Program-made: the position numbers and the translations under genes
Assembly (NCBI GenBank): GCA_914767715.1
Contig: OU612072.1
Coordinates: 7,628,001 to 7,688,000 of the forward strand
Origin: Membranipora membranacea
Lineage: Eukaryota > Bryozoa > Gymnolaemata > Cheilostomatida > Membraniporidae
DNA length: 60,000 nucleotides
Direction: 5' to 3'
Part shown: positions 11,101 through 20,942 of the stretch, in pieces
How the letters are laid out: every line of letters begins with the position of its first letter
How positions within the stretch are numbered: position 1 is the first letter of the stretch
The notes under the pieces: model-generated
Told to the model about the DNA's origin: nothing
What the model saw: the letters and a program-made list of their open reading frames with translations, nothing else
Database searches by the model: none

Positions 11101-14100
11101 GCAAGTTCAGCACTTAAGTCCTGAGATTTAATCTTGTTGATAAGCATTATTGAAATTATAAAGTGGTATTGAGGATTCTTTTTCTTTAACAGCACACACA
11201 AATTATCTGTACATTAAGTATTATGCTGAATCCCGAAATCTAAGAACCAAGTCATATGCGGTTCTGGAAAGCAAATCCTTCGACCAGAATCTGGTGCTTG
11301 AGGCTGACAAATGGGTATTTTACTGTGCTGAGATTGAGCATGTCATACAGGATGATGGTGATGAACACATGTCTCTTAGGGTGAGTCTGAGTTGTTTTAT
11401 TTACCATAAATCCATCACTATTTTCTGAAGTGATAAAGATGTTAATTGGGAAAAGAGATTCCTGGATTACCAAACACATTCCTCCTCGAATTCCGCTTGC
11501 AACTTGCTCCACCTCCTGTTAACTATTAAGGTAGGCCATGTACATGTGCACTACTCCTGTTTGAGATTGAAAATATTTTCTAGAATGCCTCAGAACACTA
11601 TGTCTGTCAGATATTCAACCCAACTCGAAAGATGCTTCTCTTTTACTTGTCATTATTCAATGATATTTTGTATGGAGTTGCCCTTTCCTCTTAAAGAAGG
11701 GGGAAACTAAGTCTCTGAGTCAAACTGACTGTTGATATTCCCTAGGTGAGTGCACTGTTTGATGGAGAGTCAACATGGAATATCAGGGCAGAAGAGACCG
11801 CTGAACTTACAAGCACAGACTCTGTATCCGCATCCGGTGACATCTCTGTTGTTCTTTTCAACGAACAGGATAGTTACAGAGGTATACTAAGCCCTGAAGG
11901 CTCAAAAAAAAATTTTCACCATTCTTAGTGACATATTATTACTTCAGGTCATGTTCCAACTAACCAAGTGGTCCTCAAAAGGCTGAGTGAACTAAAGTCA
12001 TTCAAATAAAAAAAAGAAAAATTCAAAAACAAAATTTGTTTAAATCGAGAAATTTATTTCATAAAAAAAAAGTTGATTTCGCATGGTATCCATTTCGATC
12101 CTCTATTCTGATGCAGAAACACCCTTAAAAACAAAGTGAGGGACAATGAATCATATCATCAAACAAATATAATTTATGTTAATTGGCATCCATAATCATT
12201 ATGCCTCTTTTTGGTCAATCATTTTACATATTATTGTTGTGTTTGACAGGAGGGTTCGAAACCAAGTGGTCCTCAAAGAGCTGTGTGGACTAATTGGTAT
12301 ACAAAATAAAAATTTGAAAACAAAATTTTTTGAGAAAGATCATTGCTCAAGTAATCAGTCAATTTTGCATGGTATCCATTATGATATATGATTCTGCTGC
12401 AGAACGAACGTAAACGCAGAGTGAGGGGCAAGGAATTCATATAACCAAACAAATATAAATTATTTAAATCGACATCTGTAATCATTATTCTCATATTGAT
12501 CAATCATTTTAACATATCAATATCAATATTGTATGACAGGAGGGTTCGAGGAGAATGAGGCTAGTTCAGGTTCTATAGCATGTCTGAATATTTGGAGTGG
12601 TATTTACTCGTCAGCCACACTGCTTGCCTTCTCTCAGTGTAAGAATAAGGGTGATATACATCATCTCGACACAGCAGCTGGTACAATGTATGGAGAAGTT
12701 ACATCGAGCTCAGGTACATTAATTCCTTCAGTTTTTTTGGGATAATGTAGATCATTCTAAAAGAGTGTTCATTGGTATAGTATGTATTTAATTGAACTAA
12801 GGAGCCTAGCGTAATGAAAAATCTGCCTTGCGGACTACTCTTATAATACAGACACTACTCTGAAACCCAAATCCTTAAACATCAAATTTTGTTTAATCAG
12901 TTAGATCTTTTTCATTTTCAGATACTTTACTGAAGTACATTGGGTGCTATGGTGATTGGATGGCTGATGATTTACCATATGCAGGATTTCATGACTATAC
13001 CAGCAATACAATCAACTTCTGTGTTGATTGGTGTTGGGATAAAGGTTTGATCAAAATCAAGCTTAAAGACTTAGTTTGAGGCTGCTCTCTTGTATCACAT
13101 CTTATTTTCCATATTTTATTCTATCGTGTGAGCGATTTTCAGCTTTAGAATCCGAATATTGAGGAAGTTATGGCCTCTCAAACTTCCAGGGTGATTGCCT
13201 TCAATCGGCATTGGGAATAAGCGGATGTTTCCCTGGGGTACGTCACAATCATAGACATGTGTTTTGTCTATGGTCATACTTATTATGAGTTAATACACTG
13301 ATGATCACACAGATAATATGATGATCAAAATTGGGTGGGAAGCCAACCCAGGTCTACATACTAGGTGAGCCTGAAGACAATATGGCTCAGTGTTAGCGGC
13401 ATTGCCTGCAAAGCTATTTGGACCTGGGTTCGAGACCGTTACAGATCTGAACATTTTGATCATCAATTTATTAGTGTATCGTAATAAGTATGATGGTTGT
13501 GACGTACCATAAGGATTGCCGGCTGATTCTTACTGTCGATAAATTGCCGTCACCTTGGAAGTTTGAGAGGCCATAACTTTCTCAATATTTGGATTCTAAA
13601 GCTGGAGTTCACTCACATGATAGCATAAAATATGGAGAATAGGATGTGATACAAAAGAGCAGCCTCAAACTAAGTATTTTATATTAACATCAAATTAAAT
13701 TATCATCATCAATATTTTTGAAATATTAAAAAGTTCAATTTACTAGTAAAGGGATCAGTACTATTTATTTCTTAAATGCCAAATTTAACAAAGAAAAACT
13801 TAGTGGATCAGCGCACTGTTATCAGTTTTGTTAAAAGGGTACGCATTTGCTGGATTGAAAAATGGCTCATATTGTTCATGTGGCAACAGTTATGGAAACT
13901 CTGGATCAGCCTGGCCTACAACCTGCAACACCCCATGTACAGGTGACCAATCCCAGACCTGTGGTGGTGACTGGAGAAACTCAATCTGGACAACAGGTAA
14001 GGAGCCCAATCCTCAAGGTCTGTTTGTCCTTCATTGTGAAGTGTTATATGTTGTTAAAAAGTCTTCGCCATCATCATCTTCATGATTATGCCGGTTAGAT

Positions 14101-14779
14101 TTGCAATTTCTCAGTTTTATCACCATTTACACTAAAACGACTGCTGATAACTCTGTTTATCCAAGAGAAAACTTAATTTCCAGCTCAAAGCCGAAGTCAT
14201 TGCCTAAAATCATTGGGAAAGCCACAGGAGATATCAGTAAATATAACGGAAAATAATTTACTGGTGTTACTATTAGACATCTTCACTTTGGCCATTGACA
14301 TGTTTTTATTCCCTTTCTTATGACACCCGATGATTCTAAACCAACCCAGGGGTGTTGGAAGCATCATAGTCTGTCACAGGTGGAAGGAAATTTATGAAAT
14401 TATTATATGACTAATGCAACATGTTACTGTATTTCTACCAATTATGTTGCACTTTCTCATTTCAGAAATGCTAAAACTTAAAATTTGTAAATCACTGAAT
14501 GTGGATCTATTGTTTGTTACTTTAGATGTGGAAAGCCGGCTATCGGAAAAGTTTTGTGTATGGCGGAAGAAGAGAAGCCCTTCTTTATCTCTGAGTACAC
14601 AGACAGTCAGTTCAGAGTATGACTGTGTGGTGACCTGTATGACTCGAAGCTCATGTGAGGCCATAAACTACTCTTCAGTAGATAACCTCTGTGTGCTCGG
14701 TACAGCAGATGAAGCTTTGTTCACAGAGCTTGAAGCTAGCAATGACAGTGTGTTTTATTCTACATTACTCTGTGACTAA
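5121..14779 (+). CDS. secreted PAN-PAN-pentraxin-pentraxin-WSC-PAN protein
   Basis: Fourteen exons: 5121-5159, 5341-5614, 5849-6118, 7611-7784, 8024-8217, 8681-8810, 9712-9909, 10663-10854, 11193-11380, 11746-11881, 12540-12713, 12922-13044, 13838-13996, 14526-14779. All junctions are GT/AG and agree in phase. The total is 2,505 nt, giving 834 residues plus TAA. ATG 5121 opens a short hydrophobic leader (MQSVRYIYTLLAW, continuing VFGG), so the protein is probably secreted. Rough domain positions: PAN 14-104 and 105-194, pentraxin-like 195-426 and 427-656, WSC 657-750, PAN 751-834. No membrane segment is visible after the leader. WSC and PAN modules bind carbohydrate or protein; pentraxin folds bind ligands through calcium and often oligomerise. 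A soluble recognition protein is the natural reading. I know no named gene with this order. Exact borders need RNA support. Confidence 0.87.
5341..6118 (+). CDS. two N-terminal PAN/Apple-like exons
   Basis: Exon 5341-5614 has a PAN cysteine pattern (CAIMCVHYSCCLSFSYQ...LCTL) and exon 5849-6118 has another (CRDICGKDHSCMAFKALDE). Both are flanked by phase 1 junctions on the 3' side, which allows exon shuffling. The second ends in a helix-like stretch before the pentraxin block. PAN assignment rests on cysteine spacing, because overall similarity in this family is low. Confidence 0.75.
6290..7000. repeat. 141-bp satellite, about five copies
   Basis: The marker GTCATG followed by TGA(C/T)AT recurs at 6345, 6486, 6627, 6768 and 6909, exactly 141 bp apart each time. 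Each unit holds GATGTCATAAGA, CAAAACCCCCAAATCCCAAG and GGCGGCCATTTT. Copies differ at scattered single bases, with the outer copies most diverged. It lies in the 1.5-kb intron between the second PAN exon and the first pentraxin exon. Confidence 0.92.
7027..7360. repeat. two tandem copies of a 176-bp unit
   Basis: CACTAATTAGTGTAATTAGC occurs with CTAATT at 7041 and 7217, 176 bp apart, each followed by CGCAATTTCTCATCT and CTATGTTGTGACCA. It follows the 141-bp satellite directly and may belong to the same transposon-derived block. Confidence 0.85.
7365..7391. repeat. (TAA)n microsatellite
   Basis: About nine ATA/TAA triplets in a row, at the end of the 176-bp repeat pair. Confidence 0.9.
7611..9909 (+). 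CDS. first pentraxin-like domain (four exons)
   Basis: Exons 7611-7784, 8024-8217, 8681-8810 and 9712-9909. Key pieces: FDWTICFWANF (first core cysteine), NTWIFYCMEL (second core cysteine), WNVRAEQ, LFNEQDTYGG, then GGFSANEATDGSVACLNIW. The last matches the pentraxin pattern in which a conserved QD.(Y/F)GG loop is followed by G.(I/V)...N(I/M)W. About 230 residues, the usual length for the fold. The calcium ligands cannot be assigned with confidence. The final donor (GTATGA at 9910) was chosen to fit the phase; it adds a short Ser/Thr-rich linker. Confidence 0.8.
8872..9711 (+). other. intron in the first pentraxin block
   Basis: Part of the intron 8811-9711. No repeat or exon was recognised; the minus-strand open stretch 9289-9492 looks like chance. 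Confidence 0.4.
9910..10662 (+). other. intron between the two pentraxin blocks
   Basis: Phase 1 intron separating the two four-exon blocks. No feature recognised. Confidence 0.45.
10663..12713 (+). CDS. second pentraxin-like domain (four exons)
   Basis: Exons 10663-10854, 11193-11380, 11746-11881 and 12540-12713. They repeat the first block exon for exon with the same phases (1, 0, 1, 1). Matching landmarks: LDWTVCLWMKL, DKWVFYCAEIE, STWNIRAEE, LFNEQDSYRG, GGFEENEASSGSIACLNIW and FSQCKNKGDIHHLD. This is an intragenic tandem duplication. Protein sequences have diverged well but the diagnostic residues remain, so both copies appear to be under selection. Confidence 0.82.
11962..12549. repeat. 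tandem duplication of about 290-298 bp across an intron-exon border
   Basis: ACCAAGTGGTCCTCAAA occurs at 11963 and 12261. The acceptor plus first exon bases (TTTGACAG then GAGGGTTCGA) occurs at 12250 as well as at the true exon start 12540. The first copy therefore holds a decoy acceptor and about 10 bp of exon. Confidence 0.85.
12922..13996 (+). CDS. WSC domain (two exons)
   Basis: Exon 12922-13044 gives YIGCYGDW...NFCVDWCWDKG and exon 13838-13996 gives GYAFAGLKNGSYCSCGNSYG then PCTGDQSQTCGGDWRNSIW. This is the standard WSC pattern (YxGC, the GY.FAGL block, C.CGN, and CGG.WR.S) with the usual cysteines. WSC domains occur in fungal wall sensors and animal secreted proteins and are thought to bind carbohydrate. 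The intron between them contains a palindromic TTAA element. Confidence 0.94.
13063..13680. mobile_element. palindromic TTAA element (non-autonomous) in the WSC intron
   Basis: Inverted arms of about 130-200 bp: the left begins TTAAAGACTTAGTTTGAGGC and the right ends GCAGCCTCAAACTAAG. Inside the arms lie TATGGCCTCTCAAACTTCCA and its complement. The centre holds a tRNA-like plus-strand stretch, about 13379-13435, with ATGGCTCAGTGTTAGCGG and GGACCTGGGTTCGAGACC. A better preserved copy lies at 49364. No coding capacity; likely a MITE mobilised by a TTAA-specific transposase (piggyBac or Kolobok type), which is inference. Confidence 0.82.
14526..14779 (+). CDS. C-terminal PAN-like exon with stop
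   Basis: Last exon of the gene. It encodes FCVWRKKRSP, SSEYDCVVTCMTRSSCEAIN and LCVLGTADEALFTELEA, then TAA. The C..C....C.A spacing is PAN-like. A related exon occurs on the opposite strand at about 51957-52200. The RKKRS cluster near its start could be a furin-type cleavage site, which is only a guess. I found no canonical AATAAA close behind it. Confidence 0.82.
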
Positions 14780-16290
14780 GATTTGTATAGAAATGGCAGA
14801 CTGATATACATGAGTTGTGTGTAGTATTTGACTTCATTTCCAATTTTCAGAATATCTATCACATTATAACTCTTGAGTTCATGAATCTATATACCAAAGG
14901 CAACATAGAATCTCAATTCAACAGACTCAATTCAATTTATTTTTTCCTTATATTTTCTCAAATTTCTATTTTTTGTCTGCAAAACAGAAAATAGATTAGA
15001 TTGCATTTGATGTGAAAACATGTGTTCGGAGCGGAGTGTTTTTTTATTTAGCCAGAGTTATCGGTTGTCTTTTTCTGTGAATCAAAAAATTGTAATTCTG
15101 CAGTTTTGATTTGCAAATATAATCTTTGCCATCAGAAACCAAATGTTGTGTAAGAGGTACGTGATAGAAAGCCTATAGATCAGACCAGAAGGAGAAAGCT
15201 ATGATTCATGATGTCTGAAATGAACTATGGTTTAATGGTTGTAAGTTGTAAGTGATATCCATAATTGACTTTTCAATGCATTCAGTAAGTTCATTGGCAT
15301 TTTATTAACGTACAGTATCTTCACTGTGGTTTATTTATTATTATTTATTGAATGATAGTTGGAGGAAGAGTGCAGAGTGAAAATCACTAAAAATGAAATC
15401 AAAATTGAGCTTATATCTTGACCTAACTCCTTTTGCTTCCGCTATAACTGGTATGGTGTGCATGCTTGTGAGATACACTAGGCATATCAAAAGGAAGACT
15501 GGAAACTCATAAAATAGCGATCTTTCTCAGCGAAAGTGAACCTCGGAGAATTTTTGTGCTAATTGAACTGCTGTTGTCTCATATAATATTTTACCATTGT
15601 ACAAGGATTTCTACCACACCAAGCGAAAGATTGGTCTTTGTTATTTTGAATTTCATGTCACTTAAATGGAACGAGAAAGCCCTATCATTATGGGCAACTC
15701 CCGCTTACCACTTTTGAATAGTGACAATGCAATAAGGATCTGCTAAGTCAACTTTAGTGAGCCATGCGTTACCTTCACAATATGTCCCCAAAATATACTG
15801 TCAAAATTCTTGCACCGGGCGATATTTGCCTAAACGAAACATTTCTGGAATGTTGCAATTATCTGAAACATTGAAAATCAACAGGTTTTTGGTTTAGGAA
15901 TTACAAACAGGGGTGAAATGAAGAGGTCACTCATTGCTTTTGATGCAAATGGCCCAATTATTCGCCCTTTTGCAACCTCATCCTGCAGCTTGGTCAAAAG
16001 TGGTAACAGTGATGGACTTGGTTTTATTTTGACATAAATCAGTTTATAGTCCTATTCTATTCCTAGGTGGCATCTGTATAACCGTTGATGAAATGCCTTA
16101 GCATGGTAACATTCACTGGTGATTTGATACCATATGACCGTTTATGCCCGAAAAGTATAAACAGAAGAAATTGAAAAGTATTAGCTATTAAATCCTAAAT
16201 GTTTCAACAATGGCTCATCAGGATTTTCATATGTCAAGTATAAATGATCATGTAAGACTGTCACAAGGGCATCTCATTTCCGTTACGAAT
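14780..16290. other. intergenic, no gene seen
   Basis: AT-rich sequence including the 3' flank of the preceding gene. No ORF, repeat family or RNA gene recognised. Confidence 0.5.
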
Positions 16291-17530
16291 GGAGCTTCTC
16301 ACGAGTCCCCCATACAAGAGGGTGCCGACTAATACGGTTTTTGAGGATGGGTCGAGTCCTACATCAGTTCAAAGCACCCGTCTATTCACAACTGTATCTG
16401 AAATCTGGACATGGTCTGTGCCAACACACTTTTTGCATTTATGTCCACAGCGACAGTTAGCTCCAAATTTGCAGTCTGCAGCAGAATTGAATTTGCGACA
16501 ATACACTGGTTTGCCGGGTTTCTGCTTTTGGGTCTGGTCCAACCTTTTAGCTGCGGGTCTCCCTCCAACTCAACGATGTATTCTCCCAATTCAATGTCAG
16601 CATTTCTATTTTGTAAACTCCTGAACAGATAATCATATAGCGCCTTCCAACCAGGAGGTCATGGGTTCCCCCCAGAAAAAAAAACAGAGGCAGTTTCAGC
16701 ATTTTTTGAGAAGAAAATTGACAAGAAAGAGTTATATTGTCCAGGATTAGATTTAATAATAGTAATAATCAATTATTATGTGAGAAAGCTCAATCCCTTT
16801 TTTCAGTCAGGCCATAACACAGAAGGAGAACTCACATGTTTCAGTTTGACATGTATTTATGAACTCTAAATCTCATAACAAGCAGAAATTTGCCATTTTA
16901 AATCAGCAACATCAGTGCTATGGCATCTTAATCCTTTAATATGGCACAAGGGGCCCCTGAGCACGTGCTATTGACAAACATAAATAGAGTCAATGTGTAT
17001 TCGTAACACTTATGGAAATGTTAGGAATTTTTCCAAAGTTGACCTCCTGGAAAAGTGGCAGGCCATGGCATCAATCAAGGAATAAAAAACCAAGGTGTTT
17101 TCTTCAACCTCTTTAAAGCACCCGTCGCAAAGTGTGGGTTTTTTCTTTGGCATCACAACACGATGTCATGGAAGAAGCTCTTTTAAAACCACGTACTCAC
17201 CTTCTCTAATCTTTCTTCGGAGTTTGTCTGACATGTGCTCATTCCTCGAGTGGGCAGGAACGCATCCAAAAGCTCTGTTAGGGCAAGTAGAGCAGCTTGA
17301 AGTAGTACCAAGAACTTCCTCCTCCTCCTGTGACATTTGCTGACCCGTCTGTAACTTCCTCCTCTGGTGTAGACCAGCCACTCTCGTCCACAGCGATGGG
17401 CAAAGGTCTGTAACTTTCCTAGCTTTATCTTTGGTACATGTAGTAGCCGTACGTTTTTGTTGGAAGGCCTGGGGCGTTTAGGCCCAGACTCCTCACTAGA
17501 AGCCTTTTTGGTTGATTCCTGCAACATGAA
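16290..17530 (-). pseudogene. retroelement gag-like relic with CCCH-type zinc motif
   Basis: Read on the minus strand across several frames. Around 17166-17250 is SDKLRRKIREGEYVVLKELL, preceded by acidic and basic stretches. Around 16420-16540 is a cysteine/histidine block (CKFGANCRCGHKCKKCVGTD) that resembles the zinc motif of gag-like ORFs in DIRS-type or similar elements. Stops and frame changes break it, so it is dead. Family assignment is by resemblance only. Confidence 0.5.
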
Positions 17531-17978
17531 CCATGATTAATAGTACTTGTACCCTAGGGGAATTTGGTGAATCCTAAAAAGGAACTGACCGACAAGGAAC
17601 TCTTAAGTTATTTGATTCTAGTTTAACCCGCTAATTAACATAATTAAATGTAATATTGAAATATATATATAAAATTTATAATAATATAATATTATTGTGC
17701 AGTAACCTGGTTTCTGCACTCTCTATTTTATGAGTCGATACCTTGAGTCTTAATCTTTATGCCCACTAGGCGGGAGACGGGTGTCGACTAATTCGATACT
17801 GTCAAGCTCTGTTGACATTTACAGTGTTTACCTGTTTCATTGTCTACAACAAGTTGTGGTTTCATATCCTCTTGAGAACTGCAATCAGGTATCACATCGC
17901 CTATGTGAACCCATGGTGGATTGAATGGGTTCCATCATAATTCATCGAGGCCTGCTCCCCTGCCCTAGCATTGTAGAG

Positions 17979-18242
17979 TTAAATTGATCGAGACCACAAA
18001 GATGTCATTGCCACAACCTCTGCCTCTGCTCTCAAAGTTCCTTTGGCCAAGTGATCCAAGAGATCTGGTTTGGGGAGCACCAGTACTTTAGTTGGTTCCT
18101 CCTTCCAAAAGAACCACCAGTTAGTAGGTACCGGTCCAACCAACCTGCTGTTCAGCCCACTCCATGCCTGCACCGCCTTGTCATGAAACTTGAGACAAAT
18201 GTTCCCCCTACCCTCTGTGATAGGAGAACAGTCGGCCCACAT
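17979..18242 (-). pseudogene. possible retroelement fragment
   Basis: Open minus-strand stretch of 87 codons (KVLVLPKPDLLDHLAKG, rich in Trp and basic residues) upstream of the gag-like relic on the same strand. I do not recognise a family. It may be an earlier part of the same element. Confidence 0.22.
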
Positions 18243-18314
18243 GGGAATCTCCCAATATCACTACTGATGCTTTCGAAAAAGATATTACCGCATTGCAATG
18301 ATACTATTAAATAA

Positions 18315-20260
18315 ACTAGTATCTATCATTAAGTTTCTTTACCCAGTTTACATTATGAACTTTTCTCTTACCGCTGTGTCGCCGTCTAAATTATTCCTCA
18401 TTTGACTATATAAGGATTTTCAATTATTAATTATGTGATTGTTCTTATCACCCTTAGTCTTGAACATGGCATGGTGACAAGCTGGAATTTTGATCTTCTT
18501 GTGGAAAAAACCTTACATGATATATAAAAACTATCATATGCAGACAAGAGAAAAGTATATGAAGGAAATATCCAATGTAACACTGCAAAACAGGTTTTCG
18601 CCCTTAACAATCTCAGAATGTAGAAATTTCAGATAACAAACTACCCTATGCTATGGATAGAGCAAAGGCAATCAACAAAGGATGAATATTGCTAACAACC
18701 AACTGAATTGCAAAGGTGAGCGATCCATCGAAGAGAATGCCCATGATCCTCCAATAGTAGGGCACAATAGCTCTGCAAGCTACGACTATATGCAAACATA
18801 TTTCCTCTAATAAATTGAACGTTGTGGATATTAGGCTGATACTTCCGACAACAAGGATAAATCTTGTCTGGTGTTACATACCAGATTAACTCTACTTGTC
18901 AACTATTCTATCACACAACCAATACCACATAAGTTATTCACACGAGAACCTTGGAACGTAACATTGATCTATTCATGCATGTCTATCAAAATATCATGTC
19001 TCAGATCCCAGAGCAGAAATCGAATGAGTTAAAGAACTTTATAAAGTCAGCCTCTCATGATGCCCTTCAAGAACTAGGAGGAAGATATGCATAGATATAT
19101 CACTGAAGGTCTCATTTGCTCTTCCAACTTGTCTTCCCTAAATATCTAACTTAATAGTACACAAAGAACATCTGCAATTCATCAGGATGCCATCACATAC
19201 AGCCATGCTTCATCTCGGTATACACCCAATTGTGATGTTGATCACTGTGAGAGCAGAGACCAACCTCAAGACATCGACAATGTAGTGAAAGCTGTCTGCA
19301 AAGACACAATTATGAAAATTTGATAAGCACTCTTCCTTGAAGGGTAATAAAAAGGCAGCTATGCTCAGCTTTGTACATGGTACAAGTGAGTGCATGCCCA
19401 ACAGATTATGTAGACGAAGTAGTCTAAAATCTGTCTTATTGCAAGTGAGTCTACCACCAAGAGATGGTACTATGGTGAGAAACTTTTTCAACTAGTAAGC
19501 TGATTGTACTGCTTCGCTGTTAGTCATGTGACGATCGATTGTTATGCGACTATAATATCGGAGGCTAGTATATATGGGATATGGGTATGTTTCATGAGTG
19601 ACAACTATCCTGCGCTGTTGTAACTGACCTGGTGTCTTTTAACAACTGTCTTATTCAGCAGATATTAAAGGAAAGTGAACCTATCATGAAATTAAAATTG
19701 ATCATAATTATCATTCATAAACATTTGATACCTGAATTGGTCCGATTTATGAAAAGCTAGTGCTACCTGTCGTCGTTTGTGCGTTTTGACGCTGGTTGGA
19801 GCTTGTTCGGGAGAGTCAGTGCCAGGCTGACTATGGTGATGCCACTGGCCCCATTGATGGGTGTGTGCAGGTTGGTCTCAAATGCTAAATTGTCCTACCA
19901 GGCATGAATTATTGGAACAGAAGGAAATTTATATTCACCATTAGTTGGTAGTAGATCGCCTTAAAAATTCTCATGTGCAGTTCTATTAACCTCAATTAAC
20001 TTCCCTACAACCTGTTAAGGGGCCTTCACCGAGGCTCCTTCCAGCTAGTGCGAGTTGGGGCCTGGTCACCGTCGACTCAGGACTAGAAAGCACAAAATCA
20101 AAAAAGCTGATAGGAAGCACGTATCTGCTGAAAAAGGGTACTTGCCATATCCTACCTGTATGATCCCACTAATCAACTTAATAATTAAGACATAGGGTTA
20201 TCATTAGTAGGATTACATATCCTTATGATATGGGAAACATTTCTATTGTAGGCATTATCA
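18315..20260. other. intergenic, no gene seen
   Basis: No convincing coding region. A short stretch near 18990-19090 (IPEQKSNELKNFIKSASHDA) reads like protein but ends quickly and has no partner. It may include the degenerate 5' part of the DIRS-type element that follows. Confidence 0.4.
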
Positions 20261-20269
20261 TCTTCTGTG

Positions 20270-20803
20270 AAGGTATGTGTTCTTAGAGATTCCCATGGAG
20301 TTAGGCTATCTGCCTACAAATGAGTTATCAACAAAAAAATCAGCAATATATCTTTCAGATGGGCGGTTAAAGGGCGTGCTCATGTTATGAACCATAAACA
20401 AAGAGTGCAGCTCGACTTTTGTTTTGGCATTGCCATTATCATGACTGGGGGAAATGATTTAGTAGAGAGGTCACCCGAGTTGGTTGTGGAAAGCATCAAA
20501 GAGCTTTCAATTATGCTTCATAATGAAGGAGTAGAAGCAGTATTAATCATGAGTTACCAACCACATGCTATGCAAGATTATAATCTGAAAGCAAAAGCTT
20601 TAAACGAGTTATTGATTAATAGTTTTCCTGACTCCGGATTCACGAGATCTGGTATTCTTTTTTGGTTTTGGGACCGTCGCATACCTAAGGCATTGTGCGA
20701 TGGTACCCACATGTATCCTGTTGGTTACAGGAGATCAGCCAACTATCTGGCGTCAGCAATTTATTTTGTTAAAAGTGAAATTAATTCAATTCAACCAACA
20801 TGA
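20270..20803 (+). pseudogene. SGNH/GDSL hydrolase domain of the DIRS-type element
   Basis: Three blocks of the family are visible: VLRDSHGVRL (block I, Ser in RDSH), MTGGNDLVER (block III, Asn) and DGTHMYPVGYRRS (block V, Asp and His). The stretch 20387-20803 is open for 138 codons; the first block sits upstream after a stop and a frame change. Such hydrolases occur as accessory domains in some Ngaro elements; their role is unclear. The catalytic residues appear kept although the reading frame is broken. Confidence 0.78.
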
Positions 20804-20942
20804 CTCAATTCAGTCGGGAGAGTACCTCCAAGAATTGGTAGACTGCTTAGCAGATCTTAAAATCAAGGTTAAAACTATCACACAAATAGATAAAATTATA
20901 ATACCATGCGGATTAACGATATGTTAGAGATTTTCTCCTCTT

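Noticed and set aside
13379-13450. tRNA gene (Ala/Cys-like) in the WSC intron
   Set aside because: It lies in the centre of a repeated foldback element and the acceptor stem does not pair. Treated as part of that element.
19210-19491. Minus-strand 93-codon ORF
   Set aside because: No domain, no splice context, and it lies in repeat-rich DNA next to a dead DIRS element.
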